Notes: a model not told the origin generated them from the sequence alone. DNA of 12,522 nt from an uncultured bacterium (GCA_905215395.1 CAJMQA010000075.1:1-12522); one strand, 5' to 3'. Counted from the stretch's first letter, positions 1 to 7,545 are shown. A program made the numbers and translations.

Positions 1-1
1 T

Positions 2-1105
2 TTAGCCCCCTCTACCGGTTGTCTGGCGGTATTTGATCTGATTCCGTACAAAGACGGAATGTTATTACAGCTGCCCAACCGGGCCAATCCTTCCGAACTT
101 TTACCTGCAATCCCGCAAGACAAATTGTTTCAGGTATTCAGTGAATACAAACGTTGGGGGAAAATCCTGGAAATAACCGACATTGGTCATCTGAATAAAA
201 TAGTGGAACAGAAATACGCAGGCCCAATGATCAAAATCAGTGAGGCTCTGCACGAAAAAAAGATCTCACAGATTGCGGACAAAATCAAAGCCCGTCGTAA
301 AAAAGTAAAGGTCATACTCATTGCAGGACCTTCTTCCTCGGGCAAAACAACTTTTGGAAAACGTCTGAGCATCCAGTTAATGGTCAATGGAATAAAACCT
401 GTAAATCTCTCACTGGACAACTACTTTGTCAACAGGGAACTCACCCCCCGGGACGAAAAAGGGGAGTATGATTATGAATCCATAGACGCCTTGGATATTG
501 CAACCTTTTCTGACAATATCAACCGCCTGTTGCAAGGTGAAGAAGTGGAAATTCCGAAATTTTCTTTCGAAACCGGTCAGAGATACTATGACGGAGAAAA
601 GTTGAAAATGTCCCGGAATACAGTAGTTATCATAGAAGGAATCCATGGTCTGAATCCCAAATTGACACAGATGTTACCGGCTGAATCCCTGTTCAAAATA
701 TTCGTATCAGCCCTGACTGCTATTGCCATCGACAATCACAACCTGATCAATCCGGCAGACAACCGTTTACTCCGGCGTATGGTCAGAGATTATAAATACA
801 GGAACTATTCCGCACTGGATACCTTAAAACGTTGGGAGAGCGTACTTCTGGGCGAACAGAAACACATCGTTCCCTATCAGGAAGAAGCTGATGCCATGTT
901 CAATTCCGCACTGATTTACGAATTGGGAGCCCTGAAAACCCAGGCAGAACCCCTGTTAAGAGATGTAACCCAACAACATCCGGAACACTCCAAAGCCTTG
1001 CGATTGTTGAAATTTTTCTCTTACATCCGTACTGTCCCTACCCGGGAAATTCCCCCTACCTCCATCATCCGGGAATTTTTAGGAGGCAGTAGTTTTAAAT
1101 ATTAA
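2..1105 (+). CDS. Nucleoside (uridine) kinase-like protein, 3' part
   Basis: The reading frame is open to the left edge, so the gene begins outside the window; the ATG at 59 is internal. 367 residues are visible. A Walker A loop, GPSSSGKTT, lies at about residues 109-117 (nt 326-352). It is followed by SLDNYF, a Y-D-Y-E-S-I-D segment and VVIIEGIHGLNP, the usual order in the uridine kinase/phosphoribulokinase P-loop family. In Bacteroidota this family is normally a protein of about 550 residues, with an N-terminal TGS domain and a ThrRS-like second additional domain before the kinase; the first ~90 visible residues fit the end of that region. The expected reaction is phosphorylation of a nucleoside such as uridine or cytidine in the cytoplasm, as salvage. 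Substrate specificity cannot be read from the sequence, and the TGS domain itself is not visible. No terminator is seen before the next gene, 71 bases downstream. Confidence 0.85.
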   Translation, partial: LAPSTGCLAVFDLIPYKDGMLLQLPNRANPSELLPAIPQDKLFQVFSEYKRWGKILEITDIGHLNKIVEQKYAGPMIKISEALHEKKISQIADKIKARRKKVKVILIAGPSSSGKTTFGKRLSIQLMVNGIKPVNLSLDNYFVNRELTPRDEKGEYDYESIDALDIATFSDNINRLLQGEEVEIPKFSFETGQRYYDGEKLKMSRNTVVIIEGIHGLNPKLTQMLPAESLFKIFVSALTAIAIDNHNLINPADNRLLRRMVRDYKYRNYSALDTLKRWESVLLGEQKHIVPYQEEADAMFNSALIYELGALKTQAEPLLRDVTQQHPEHSKALRLLKFFSYIRTVPTREIPPTSIIREFLGGSSFKY

Positions 1106-1176
1106 AAAGAATCAACAAAATGCAACATTCTTCTGCCAAATATCCGTAAAAGGTAGAAAGTAAAGAATCCGTTAGT

Positions 1177-2223
1177 ATGATACTTTATCGTTGCATTTTA
1201 TATATTATTACTTTTTTCCTTCTTTTTTCCTGTCAGGCAAAAAAGAAGGATTCTTTACAATCGCCTCAGCTTCCCCGTCCGGTCAGAGTGGTAAAAGTAG
1301 AAGCATTAGGCAGTACCAAACATCAGTATACAGGTGTTGTCAAAGCAAATGAATTCAGTGTACTGGCTTTCAAAGTACCAGGAACCCTGACAACATTAAC
1401 AGTCCGGGAAGGACAATTTGTCCGCAAAGGAGACCTGATTGCCCGCATCGATGCTTATGACTACCAAAAACAGTTGCAAACAGCAAAAGCCAACTACTCC
1501 GCTGCAAAAGCCATATACAACCGTACTCAACGGCTTTATGATGCCAATGCCACAGCCCTGCAAAACCTCGAAATCAATCAGGCAGACTATATACAGGCTA
1601 CCTCTGCAGCTAATATCGCCCAGCTGACATTGGACTATACGACACTGACAGCACCTTTTAACGGTTTTATCGAACAATTGTATGTTAAAAACTACGAAGA
1701 AATACTTTCAGGCCAATCTATTTTGAAACTTGTCAATCCTGACAATATCGAAGTTGACTTTACACTTCCGGAAACCAGTATTGCTCTGCTTCAGGTTCCT
1801 AAGAAAATATATGTGGAATTTGATACCCAAAAAGGACAACTATTTACAACAGAAGTCAAAGAATATATTTACTCCTCCCAGGGCACCGGCATACCTGTAA
1901 CTCTGGAAATCACGGACGGACAATTTGCTCCCTACCGGAAATATGTATTTCCCGGCTTCTCGTGTAAAGTAACTGTTGAAGTAGACAATATGGTATCCGA
2001 TAATTTCATCATTCCGGGCAGCGCCATATTCCGTCAAGAGGAACAGGATTATGTATGGGTAATCAATCCCCGGAGTCATACCGCCTATCGTCAGAAAGTC
2101 AGCCTTCTCAGATTTGAAGACCAGGCTGTTGTCAGAGAGGGTCTGAACAGTGAAGATCTTATTGTTACCGCCGGAGTGACAGCTATACAGGAAGGACAAA
2201 AAGTAAGTCTCGAAATAAACTAA
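1177..2223 (+). CDS. RND efflux periplasmic adaptor lipoprotein (HlyD/AcrA family)
   Basis: 348 residues. The N-terminus is a hydrophobic signal ending in LLFSC, so Cys19 is the likely lipidated residue (signal peptidase II). Next come a first barrel-sandwich half (about 60-92, with V-R-E-G-Q-F-V-R-K-G-D), a helical hairpin (about 95-150, heptad-like and rich in Ala/Gln), the second half with the family signature TTLTAPFNG at 155-163, and a beta-barrel and membrane-proximal region to the C-terminus (SGQSILKLVNPDNIEV; IIPGSAIF). Members bridge an inner-membrane RND pump and an outer-membrane TolC-like channel. The length is normal for the family. Oddly, no pump or TolC gene follows; mscL starts 12 bases after the stop, so the two are probably co-transcribed. 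The substrate cannot be inferred. The ATG at 1177 immediately precedes the signal peptide and is the natural start. Confidence 0.88.
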   Translation: MILYRCILYIITFFLLFSCQAKKKDSLQSPQLPRPVRVVKVEALGSTKHQYTGVVKANEFSVLAFKVPGTLTTLTVREGQFVRKGDLIARIDAYDYQKQLQTAKANYSAAKAIYNRTQRLYDANATALQNLEINQADYIQATSAANIAQLTLDYTTLTAPFNGFIEQLYVKNYEEILSGQSILKLVNPDNIEVDFTLPETSIALLQVPKKIYVEFDTQKGQLFTTEVKEYIYSSQGTGIPVTLEITDGQFAPYRKYVFPGFSCKVTVEVDNMVSDNFIIPGSAIFRQEEQDYVWVINPRSHTAYRQKVSLLRFEDQAVVREGLNSEDLIVTAGVTAIQEGQKVSLEIN

Positions 2224-2235
2224 CAAACAACAAAT

Positions 2236-2661
2236 ATGAGCTTTATAAAAGAATTCAAAACTTTTGCCATGCGGGGAAATGTCGTCGATATGGCAGTGGG
2301 TATCATCGTTGGTGGTGCCTTTGGAAAAATTGTAGCATCCTTGGTAAGCGATGTCATCATGCCTCCAATCGGATTACTGATCGGAGGTGTCAACTTCGAA
2401 AATCTGAAGATCATCCTGAAACGTGCTTCAACCGATCCGGTAAGTGGCAAGGTGACAGAAGCTGTCAGCATCAATTATGGAAGTTTTATCGGAACTGCCC
2501 TGGACTTTATCATCATTGCATTTTCTATCTTCCTGATCGTCAAACTAATCAACAGCTTCGAAAAGAAAAAGGCCGCACAACCGGCTCCCCCTCCTGCTCC
2601 ATCCAAAGAAGAGCAATTGCTGGCAGAAATCCGCGATTTACTGAAAGCACAAGAGAAATAA
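2236..2661 (+). CDS. mscL: Large-conductance mechanosensitive channel MscL
   Basis: 141 residues, typical for MscL. The N-terminal amphipathic helix MSFIKEFKTFAMRGNVVDMA runs into TM1 with the conserved small-residue stretch VGIIVGGAFG (21-30) that lines the pore, followed by the SLVSDVIMPPIG segment. A periplasmic loop (about 50-80) leads to TM2 (about 83-104). The C-terminal part has a Lys/Pro/Ala linker (KKKAAQPAPPPAP) and a charged helix, KEEQLLAEIRDLLKAQ, expected to form the cytoplasmic bundle. The channel forms a pentamer in the inner membrane and opens under membrane tension to release solutes on hypo-osmotic shock. It sits 12 bases downstream of the adaptor gene, and a hairpin follows its stop directly. 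Confidence 0.97.
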   Translation: MSFIKEFKTFAMRGNVVDMAVGIIVGGAFGKIVASLVSDVIMPPIGLLIGGVNFENLKIILKRASTDPVSGKVTEAVSINYGSFIGTALDFIIIAFSIFLIVKLINSFEKKKAAQPAPPPAPSKEEQLLAEIRDLLKAQEK

Positions 2662-2663
2662 AA

Positions 2664-2697
2664 AATGCCCGGAGCTTTAAGCACTCCGGGCATTCTT
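2664..2697. terminator. Bidirectional terminator between convergent genes
   Basis: An 11-bp perfect stem (2664-2674 pairing with 2684-2694; core ATGCCCGGAG/CTCCGGGCAT) has a 9-base loop and lies 3 bases after the mscL stop. On the minus strand the stem is followed by CATTTTTTATTT, a good U-tract for the gene at 2712-3299. On the plus strand the tail (TTCTTATA) is weaker. It most likely ends transcription from both sides. Confidence 0.85.
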
Positions 2698-2711
2698 ATA
2701 AAATATCAGAA

Positions 2712-3299
2712 TTAAAATAAATCACCGAATCTATATCCGACTGACAATTGGAAAACATGGTTTTTATTATTACCATCCACTTTATCCTTATCCATAACAT
2801 TACTCAAACCAATGTTATAACGGGCTGAAAACATCAGGTTATCCCAGTTGTAAGACAAACCTAAGGCAAAGCTAACTTCCACAGTATTTAAATCTTTATT
2901 TTTCTCCTTAACTGTCGTTCCGTTATGCTTAGCTACTGATTTGCCATTCAGAGCAAAACCCAGCTGAGGTCCTAAATCCACACTCAAATCTTCCAGTACA
3001 TACAATTTAGCTAAAACCGGAATATTCAGGTAATTTACACGTCCTTTAACCTTGATTCCATCATATTTATAACGAAATCCCTGTCTCGAGTAAATCAATT
3101 CCGGCTGAATCGCAAAAAAATCATTCATTCTGAGTTCAGCAAAAGCCCCCAAATTGAAACTCACCTTATTCTTGCTATCGTCAAAATTTGAGATATTGGT
3201 CACATTTAAACCCACTTTCGGTCCAATAACAATTCCGGATTGTGCACTCGCACCGCCCACCAGCAGTACAGCCACTATAAACATAAATAATTTTTTCAT
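2712..3299 (-). CDS. Small outer-membrane beta-barrel protein (porin family)
   Basis: 195 residues. A classical signal peptide (MKK, then a hydrophobic core, then GGASA|Q) predicts cleavage after Ala19. The mature protein consists of alternating beta-strand segments with aromatic girdle residues, e.g. IVIGPKVGLNVTNIS, VSFNLGAFAELRM, FFAIQPELIYSRQGFRYK, VNYLNIPVLAKLYV, LSVDLGPQLGFALNG and FSARYNIGLSNV, and ends in VFQLSVGYRFGDLF. This pattern matches the small eight-strand OmpW/OmpX-like 'outer membrane beta-barrel' family common in Bacteroidota. The role is unknown; structural protein or adhesin-like surface barrel are both possible. It is convergent with mscL and lies 83 bases downstream of the YhcH-family gene on the same strand; no convincing promoter or terminator was found between the two. 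Confidence 0.85.
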   Translation of the reverse strand: MKKLFMFIVAVLLVGGASAQSGIVIGPKVGLNVTNISNFDDSKNKVSFNLGAFAELRMNDFFAIQPELIYSRQGFRYKYDGIKVKGRVNYLNIPVLAKLYVLEDLSVDLGPQLGFALNGKSVAKHNGTTVKEKNKDLNTVEVSFALGLSYNWDNLMFSARYNIGLSNVMDKDKVDGNNKNHVFQLSVGYRFGDLF

Positions 3300-3382
3300 T
3301 TTTTTGTGTGTTTTTAAAATTTACAACTTATTCTCTGACAAAAAACATGCCAATATTTACGCAAAACAAGGATAATCGTTAC

Positions 3383-3826
3383 TCAAACCCGGATCTTTAC
3401 AACCACTTTCTTCATTTTTCCATGTCCGATCAGAGGGGCATGAGCATCTTCCGGGAAAAAAATCACAAATTCTCCGGGTAAAAGGGTAAAATACAAAGAA
3501 CAAGGATCAGTATAAAGGTTGAAATCATTCCTTTCTTCATATCCTTTTCCATTGCCCAGCTTTTCTCTGGCCTGCCAGCCGAATGTCTCTTCACCCACCA
3601 ACGGAAGCTGAATATCAATATATTTATCATGAGTTTCCAATAAAGCATCCGGCTTCTTTCTGGCCTGCACTTCGTCAACATTGATCCGGATCACCTCCTT
3701 TTCCAATTCTACAGTGCCCACCGGTAAGGAAAGCAAATCATGTGATTTCAGATAGGAAAAAACTTTCTTAAAAGCCGGATGGAGCATTTCTATCCGTTCT
3801 GTATTCTGTAATGAACCGATAATCAT
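3383..3826 (-). CDS. YhcH/YjgK/YiaL family protein
   Basis: 147 residues, full length for this cupin-like family (also called EbgC/TabA-like, DUF386). Diagnostic stretches are ETHDKYIDIQLPLVGEE (64-80) and FPEDAHAPLI (124-133). Glu64, His66 and His129 are the probable metal-binding positions, by analogy with the family. Members are linked to sugar metabolism (sialic acid, beta-galactosides) or, for TabA, to biofilm control; the enzymatic activity is not well established and no sugar gene is nearby to narrow it. The ATG at 3826 is followed at once by the family-typical MIIGSL start. A TAnnTTTG -7 box lies about 27 bases upstream, giving a short leader. Confidence 0.88.
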   Translation of the reverse strand: MIIGSLQNTERIEMLHPAFKKVFSYLKSHDLLSLPVGTVELEKEVIRINVDEVQARKKPDALLETHDKYIDIQLPLVGEETFGWQAREKLGNGKGYEERNDFNLYTDPCSLYFTLLPGEFVIFFPEDAHAPLIGHGKMKKVVVKIRV

Positions 3827-3852
3827 CTTTTCTTATTTTTATGTGACTGTGG

Positions 3853-3860
3853 CAAAAGTA
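3853..3860 (-). promoter_or_regulatory. -7 box of the YhcH-family gene promoter
   Basis: On the minus strand the sequence reads TACTTTTG, an exact match to the Bacteroidota -7 consensus TAnnTTTG. Transcription would start near 3846, about 20 bases before the ATG at 3826. No TTTG is present at the usual -33 spacing, so the call rests on the -7 element and its position. Confidence 0.55.
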
Positions 3861-3882
3861 TTAAAATTCCACATAAAAACAC

Positions 3883-3890
3883 TATCTTTG
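3883..3890 (+). promoter_or_regulatory. -7 box of the era-der promoter
   Basis: TATCTTTG is an exact TAnnTTTG match. Transcription would begin near 3897, leaving a leader of about 50 bases before the era ATG at 3948. No good TTTG -33 element is seen at the expected distance. The box lies inside the upstream in-frame extension of era, which argues that this extension is not translated. Confidence 0.6.
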
Positions 3891-3947
3891 CCGGATAAAA
3901 CCCGGCTGTTCTCAGTCAGAATTTACCGATTTTTTAATCAACATGTT

Positions 3948-4829
3948 ATGCACAAAGCAGGATTTGTCAATATTGTAGGAAACCCGAACGTAGGAAAATC
4001 AACTCTGATGAACCGTCTGGTGGGAGAAAAGATTTCAATTATCACTTCCAAATCGCAAACCACCCGGCACCGGATCAAAGGCATCGTTAATACCGATGAC
4101 TATCAGATTGTATTTTCAGACACTCCGGGGGTTGTAAAGCCCAGTTACAAAATGCAGGAGTACATGCTGGAATTTTCAAAATCCGCTCTGATTGATGCTG
4201 ATATCATCCTTTATGTAACGGATGCTATTGAGAATACCGATAAAAATCTGGACTTTATTGAAAAAGTAAATAAATCGGAAGCTCCGGTTTTATTGGTCAT
4301 CAATAAAATAGATCTGACCAATCAGGAAAAACTGGAGGCATTGTTTGATAAATGGAAAGAACTGATTCCCCGGGCAGAAATTTTTCCTTTGTCTGCCAAA
4401 GAAAATTTTAATGTAGACAATCTGTTCAAACGAATCCTGGAATTATTGCCGGAAGGGGAACCTTATTTTGCCAAAGACGACCTGACAGATCTGCCCTCCC
4501 GTTTTTTTGTGAATGAGATCATCCGCGAAAAAATCCTGCAGAATTATGAAAAAGAAGTTCCGTATTCTGTTGAGGTCGAAGTTGAAGAATTCAAAGAAGA
4601 TGACAAACGCATCAATATCATGGCTGTGATTTATGTTGAACGCCCTTCACAAAAAGGGATCATCATCGGCAATCAGGGTGAAGCGCTGAAAAAAGTCGGT
4701 ACAAATGCCCGCCTGGATATAGAAGCTTTTTTCGGCAAAAAAGTCTATCTGAACCTCTATGTGAAAGTCCTGAAGGACTGGCGGAATAAAGAGAATGAAC
4801 TTAAAAATTTCGGATACGCAAACAAATAA
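3948..4829 (+). CDS. era: GTPase Era
   Basis: 293 residues from the ATG at 3948. G1 is GNPNVGKS (11-18), the G2/switch region is QTTRHRIKG (37-45), G3 is DTPG (58-61), G4 is NKID (119-122) and G5 is SAK (149-151). A C-terminal KH domain carries the GNQG loop (241-244). Era binds the 3' end of 16S rRNA and assists 30S subunit assembly. The frame is open further upstream to a GTG at 3843, but that would add 35 residues with no Era homology, and the exact -7 box at 3883-3890 lies within it. Era proteins normally begin just before the A-G-F-V-N/A-I-V-G segment, so 3948 is preferred. The der gene begins 3 bases after the stop. Confidence 0.96.
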   Translation: MHKAGFVNIVGNPNVGKSTLMNRLVGEKISIITSKSQTTRHRIKGIVNTDDYQIVFSDTPGVVKPSYKMQEYMLEFSKSALIDADIILYVTDAIENTDKNLDFIEKVNKSEAPVLLVINKIDLTNQEKLEALFDKWKELIPRAEIFPLSAKENFNVDNLFKRILELLPEGEPYFAKDDLTDLPSRFFVNEIIREKILQNYEKEVPYSVEVEVEEFKEDDKRINIMAVIYVERPSQKGIIIGNQGEALKKVGTNARLDIEAFFGKKVYLNLYVKVLKDWRNKENELKNFGYANK

Positions 4830-4832
4830 ATA

Positions 4833-6140
4833 ATGAGTAATATAGTAGCAATAGTAGGAAGGCCCAATGTGGGAAAATCAACGCTTTTCAACCGCTTAAT
4901 CGGAAGCCGTAAAGCGATTGTAAATGAAGAAAGTGGTGTGACCCGTGACCGTAACTACGGCAAATCCATCTGGAATGGGAAAGAGTTTTCAGTAATTGAC
5001 ACGGGTGGTTATGTATCAAATAGTGATGATATTTTCGAAGAAGAAATCAATAAACAGGTACTCCTGGCCCTGGATGAAGCGGATGTTATTCTTTTCATGG
5101 TAGATGCCGAAATCGGCCTGACCGATCTGGATCAGAATTTTGCACGTATGCTACGGAATATCGACAAGCCAGTCTATCTGGTTGCCAACAAGGTGGATAA
5201 TCATGACCGCATATACGAAGCACAGGAATTTTATCGTTTAGGATTTAAAAGTGAGGTATTCTGTATTTCCTCAGCCAGTGGTTCCGGAACAGGCGACTTA
5301 TTGGACAAGGTTGTCTCTCATTTCAAAGAAGAGACGATTGAAGACACAGACCATCTGCCCCGTATTACCATTGTAGGTCGCCCCAATGTCGGAAAATCCT
5401 CCACCATCAATGCATTGATCGGCCAGGAAAGAAATATTGTAACCGATATAGCGGGAACAACCCGGGATACTCTGAATACCCGTTATACCCAATTTGGTTA
5501 CGATTTCCTTTTGGTAGATACAGCAGGAGTCCGTAAAAAGGCAAAAGTAAATGAAGATGTCGAATTTTATTCGGTGATGCGCTCCATACGTGCCATTGAA
5601 GACTCTGACGTCTGCATATTACTGATCGATGCCACCCGCGGCATGGAAGCCCAGGACCTGAACATCTTCCATTTGATCGAACGTAACCACAAAGGTGTTG
5701 TGATTATGGTCAACAAGTGGGATCTGGTTGAAAAAGACAATAAAACCTTAATAGAATACGAAAAATATTTACGGGAAAAAATCGCTCCCTTCAGGGATGT
5801 CGACATCATTTTTGCTTCAGCACTGACCAAACAACGCTTACTCAAAACCCTGGAAGCAGCCCTGCATGTCTATGAAAACCGGACCCAGAAACTCAAAACT
5901 TCTGAACTCAACCGGGTCATGCTAGAAGCCATTGAGAACTATCCACCCCCAAGCACAAAAGGAAAATTTGTAAAAATCAAATATGTCACTCAATTGCCGA
6001 CACATGCTCCTTCAATTGCATTTTATTGTAATCTTCCACAGTATGTAAAAGAACCTTATAAACGTTATCTGGAAAATAAACTCCGGGAAAACTGGAATTT
6101 CACAGGAGTTCCCATTCAGATTTTCATGCGAAAAAAATAA
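4833..6140 (+). CDS. der: Ribosome biogenesis GTPase Der (EngA)
   Basis: 435 residues with two tandem GTPase domains, the hallmark of Der. Domain 1 has GRPNVGKST (9-17), DTGG (56-59) and NKVD (119-122). Domain 2 has GRPNVGKSS (182-190), DTAG (229-232) and NKWD (294-297). A KH-like C-terminal domain (about 350-435) ends in GVPIQIFMRKK. Der is needed for 50S subunit maturation. All nucleotide-binding motifs are intact and the length is normal. It follows era by 3 bases, so the two are surely co-transcribed and probably translationally coupled. A hairpin terminator follows 2 bases after the stop. Confidence 0.97.
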   Translation: MSNIVAIVGRPNVGKSTLFNRLIGSRKAIVNEESGVTRDRNYGKSIWNGKEFSVIDTGGYVSNSDDIFEEEINKQVLLALDEADVILFMVDAEIGLTDLDQNFARMLRNIDKPVYLVANKVDNHDRIYEAQEFYRLGFKSEVFCISSASGSGTGDLLDKVVSHFKEETIEDTDHLPRITIVGRPNVGKSSTINALIGQERNIVTDIAGTTRDTLNTRYTQFGYDFLLVDTAGVRKKAKVNEDVEFYSVMRSIRAIEDSDVCILLIDATRGMEAQDLNIFHLIERNHKGVVIMVNKWDLVEKDNKTLIEYEKYLREKIAPFRDVDIIFASALTKQRLLKTLEAALHVYENRTQKLKTSELNRVMLEAIENYPPPSTKGKFVKIKYVTQLPTHAPSIAFYCNLPQYVKEPYKRYLENKLRENWNFTGVPIQIFMRKK

Positions 6141-6142
6141 AA

Positions 6143-6171
6143 AAAGCTGCTTCAGCAGCTTTATTTATTTT
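6143..6171 (+). terminator. Rho-independent terminator after der
   Basis: The stem AAAGCTGC (6143-6150) pairs with GCAGCTTT (6155-6162) across a TTCA loop, followed by a T-rich tail (TTTATTTATTTT). It closes the era-der unit just after the der stop codon. The A-run in front gives some potential on the minus strand too, but no gene approaches from that side. Confidence 0.85.
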
Positions 6172-6182
6172 AACATATTACC

Positions 6183-6213
6183 TTTTACTTTTAACCTTTA
6201 AATATTACCTTTG
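6183..6213 (+). promoter_or_regulatory. Promoter of the rseC-rnf operon
   Basis: TACCTTTG at 6206-6213 matches the Bacteroidota -7 consensus TAnnTTTG exactly. A TTTT at 6183-6186, 19 bases upstream, is a three-of-four match to the TTTG -33 element. Transcription would start near 6220, about 15 bases before the rseC ATG at 6235. The terminator just upstream isolates it from der. Confidence 0.65.
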
Positions 6214-6234
6214 CATGTGTTTTCAAAAAAAACT

Positions 6235-6663
6235 ATGGCAGAAAAAGAAAAAATCCAACATGAGGGTATAGTCAAAAGCATATCAACACAAACGTTGGAG
6301 ATTGTGATTAACAGTCATTCTGCATGCTCTGGTTGCCATGCCAAAGGAGCTTGTAGTATGGCAGATATGAAGCAAAAAGTCATTACAGTCCAACGTCCCG
6401 AAGGCGACATTCAGGTTGGAGACAAAGTAATGGTATATGCTTCTATGAGCAATGCCATTTATTCTGTCGTACTGGCTTATGTAATACCCTCGATACTAAT
6501 TCTGACTACGATTTTCTTCCTGATAAAATCGGGAAATAGCGAGCTTACCGCAGCCATTATTAGTCTGCTTCTACTCGGAGGTTATTTTTTTATTTTATAC
6601 CTGTGCCGCAGTAAAATATCCGGAAAAATAAAATTCACCATTGAAAAAATGAACAACTATTAA
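6235..6663 (+). CDS. rseC: RseC-family membrane protein (SoxR reducing system family)
   Basis: 142 residues from the ATG at 6235. The N-terminal soluble part carries a Cys motif, CSGCHAKGAC (31-40; Cys31, Cys34, Cys40), then a beta-rich segment (VQVGDKV-like, VGDKVMVYAS). Two membrane helices follow (about 76-98 and 105-124) and a short basic tail. This is the RseC/RsxC-accessory family layout. In E. coli RseC helps the Rsx complex (Rnf homologue) keep SoxR reduced; here it is the first gene of an rnf operon, so a role in Rnf maturation or electron handling is more likely. An upstream TTG at 6211 is in frame, but it overlaps the promoter -7 box and was rejected as the start. rnfB begins 9 bases after the stop. 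Confidence 0.88.
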   Translation: MAEKEKIQHEGIVKSISTQTLEIVINSHSACSGCHAKGACSMADMKQKVITVQRPEGDIQVGDKVMVYASMSNAIYSVVLAYVIPSILILTTIFFLIKSGNSELTAAIISLLLLGGYFFILYLCRSKISGKIKFTIEKMNNY

Positions 6664-6672
6664 AGACTAAAT

Positions 6673-7545
6673 ATGAGTACACTTGTTATTACCATCATTT
6701 CGCTTTGTGCCATCGGTATTGTATCTGCGGTGATATTATACCTCGTTGCACAAAAATTTAAAGTGGAAGAAGACCCACGCATAGACATTGTAGAGGGTTT
6801 ACTTCCCGGAGCCAACTGTGGCGGATGCGGTTTTCCGGGCTGTCGGGGACTGGCAGAAGCGGCTGTCAAAGCCGATAACATGGATGGCATCCTGTGTCCC
6901 GTAGGCGGAGCGGAGACGATGAATAAAATTGCAGCAGCCCTCGGACGTGAAGTTAAAGCTCAGGCTCCGAAAATTGCTGTAGTCAGATGTAACGGAAATT
7001 GTGAAAATCGTCCCCGTACCAACCAGTACGACGGAGCCCGTTCCTGTGCTATCGAACACTCTCTGTATATCGGCGACACTGCCTGTGGTTTTGGCTGTCT
7101 GGGATGCGGAGATTGCGTCACAGCCTGTCCGTTCGATGCCATTCACATGAACCCCGAAACTTTATTGCCGGAAGTGGACGATGAAAAATGCGTAGCCTGC
7201 GGTGCCTGTGTGAAAGCATGTCCACGGAATATCATCGAGTTGCGGAACAAAGGTCCGAAAGACCGACGTGTATTTGTTTGCTGTGTTAACAAGGATAAAG
7301 GCGGTGTAGCCCGTAAAGCCTGTAAAGCTGCTTGTATCGGTTGTGGTAAATGTGTAAAAGAGTGTCCTTTTGAAGCCATTACACTTGAAAATAATCTGGC
7401 TTATATCGACTATAGTAAATGCCGTCTATGCCGTAAATGTGTCGGAGTTTGTCCTACCGGAGCCATCCATGAAGTAAACTTTCCGCCACGCAAAACAGAA
7501 ACGGCTGCAGAAACTGTAAGTCAGGCAGCAACTCCAAAAGAATAA
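6673..7545 (+). CDS. rnfB: Rnf complex subunit RnfB, iron-sulfur protein (long form)
   Basis: 290 residues. An N-terminal membrane anchor (about 3-26) is followed by the Fe-S domain CGGCGFPGC (Cys49, 52, 57 and Cys75, spacing X2-X4-X17). Four ferredoxin-type CX2CX2CX3CP motifs come next: Cys142/145/148/152, 173/176/179/183, 221/224/227/231 and 250/253/256/260. Further cysteines at 106, 110, 125, 138, 203, 204 and 217 could hold another cluster. RnfB receives electrons from reduced ferredoxin on the cytoplasmic face and passes them toward the membrane core. The proteobacterial form is about 190 residues with fewer clusters; this longer form resembles those of anaerobes. The tail (271-290) is Thr/Ala/Glu-rich and looks unstructured. 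Confidence 0.95.
   Translation: MSTLVITIISLCAIGIVSAVILYLVAQKFKVEEDPRIDIVEGLLPGANCGGCGFPGCRGLAEAAVKADNMDGILCPVGGAETMNKIAAALGREVKAQAPKIAVVRCNGNCENRPRTNQYDGARSCAIEHSLYIGDTACGFGCLGCGDCVTACPFDAIHMNPETLLPEVDDEKCVACGACVKACPRNIIELRNKGPKDRRVFVCCVNKDKGGVARKACKAACIGCGKCVKECPFEAITLENNLAYIDYSKCRLCRKCVGVCPTGAIHEVNFPPRKTETAAETVSQAATPKE

Noticed and set aside
1106..1176. Gap between the nucleoside kinase and the adaptor gene, checked for a promoter or terminator
   Set aside because: No TAnnTTTG box and no hairpin with a T-run was found; it may simply be read through.
1840..2226. Minus-strand open frame (128 codons) inside the adaptor gene
   Set aside because: It is antisense to the conserved C-terminal half of the adaptor and shows no recognisable features.
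3300..3382. Possible promoter for the outer-membrane barrel gene (TAAATTTT and nearby TTTG on the minus strand)
   Set aside because: The -7 match is imperfect and the spacing to the TTTG is about 15 instead of 19-21 bases, so I could not support it.
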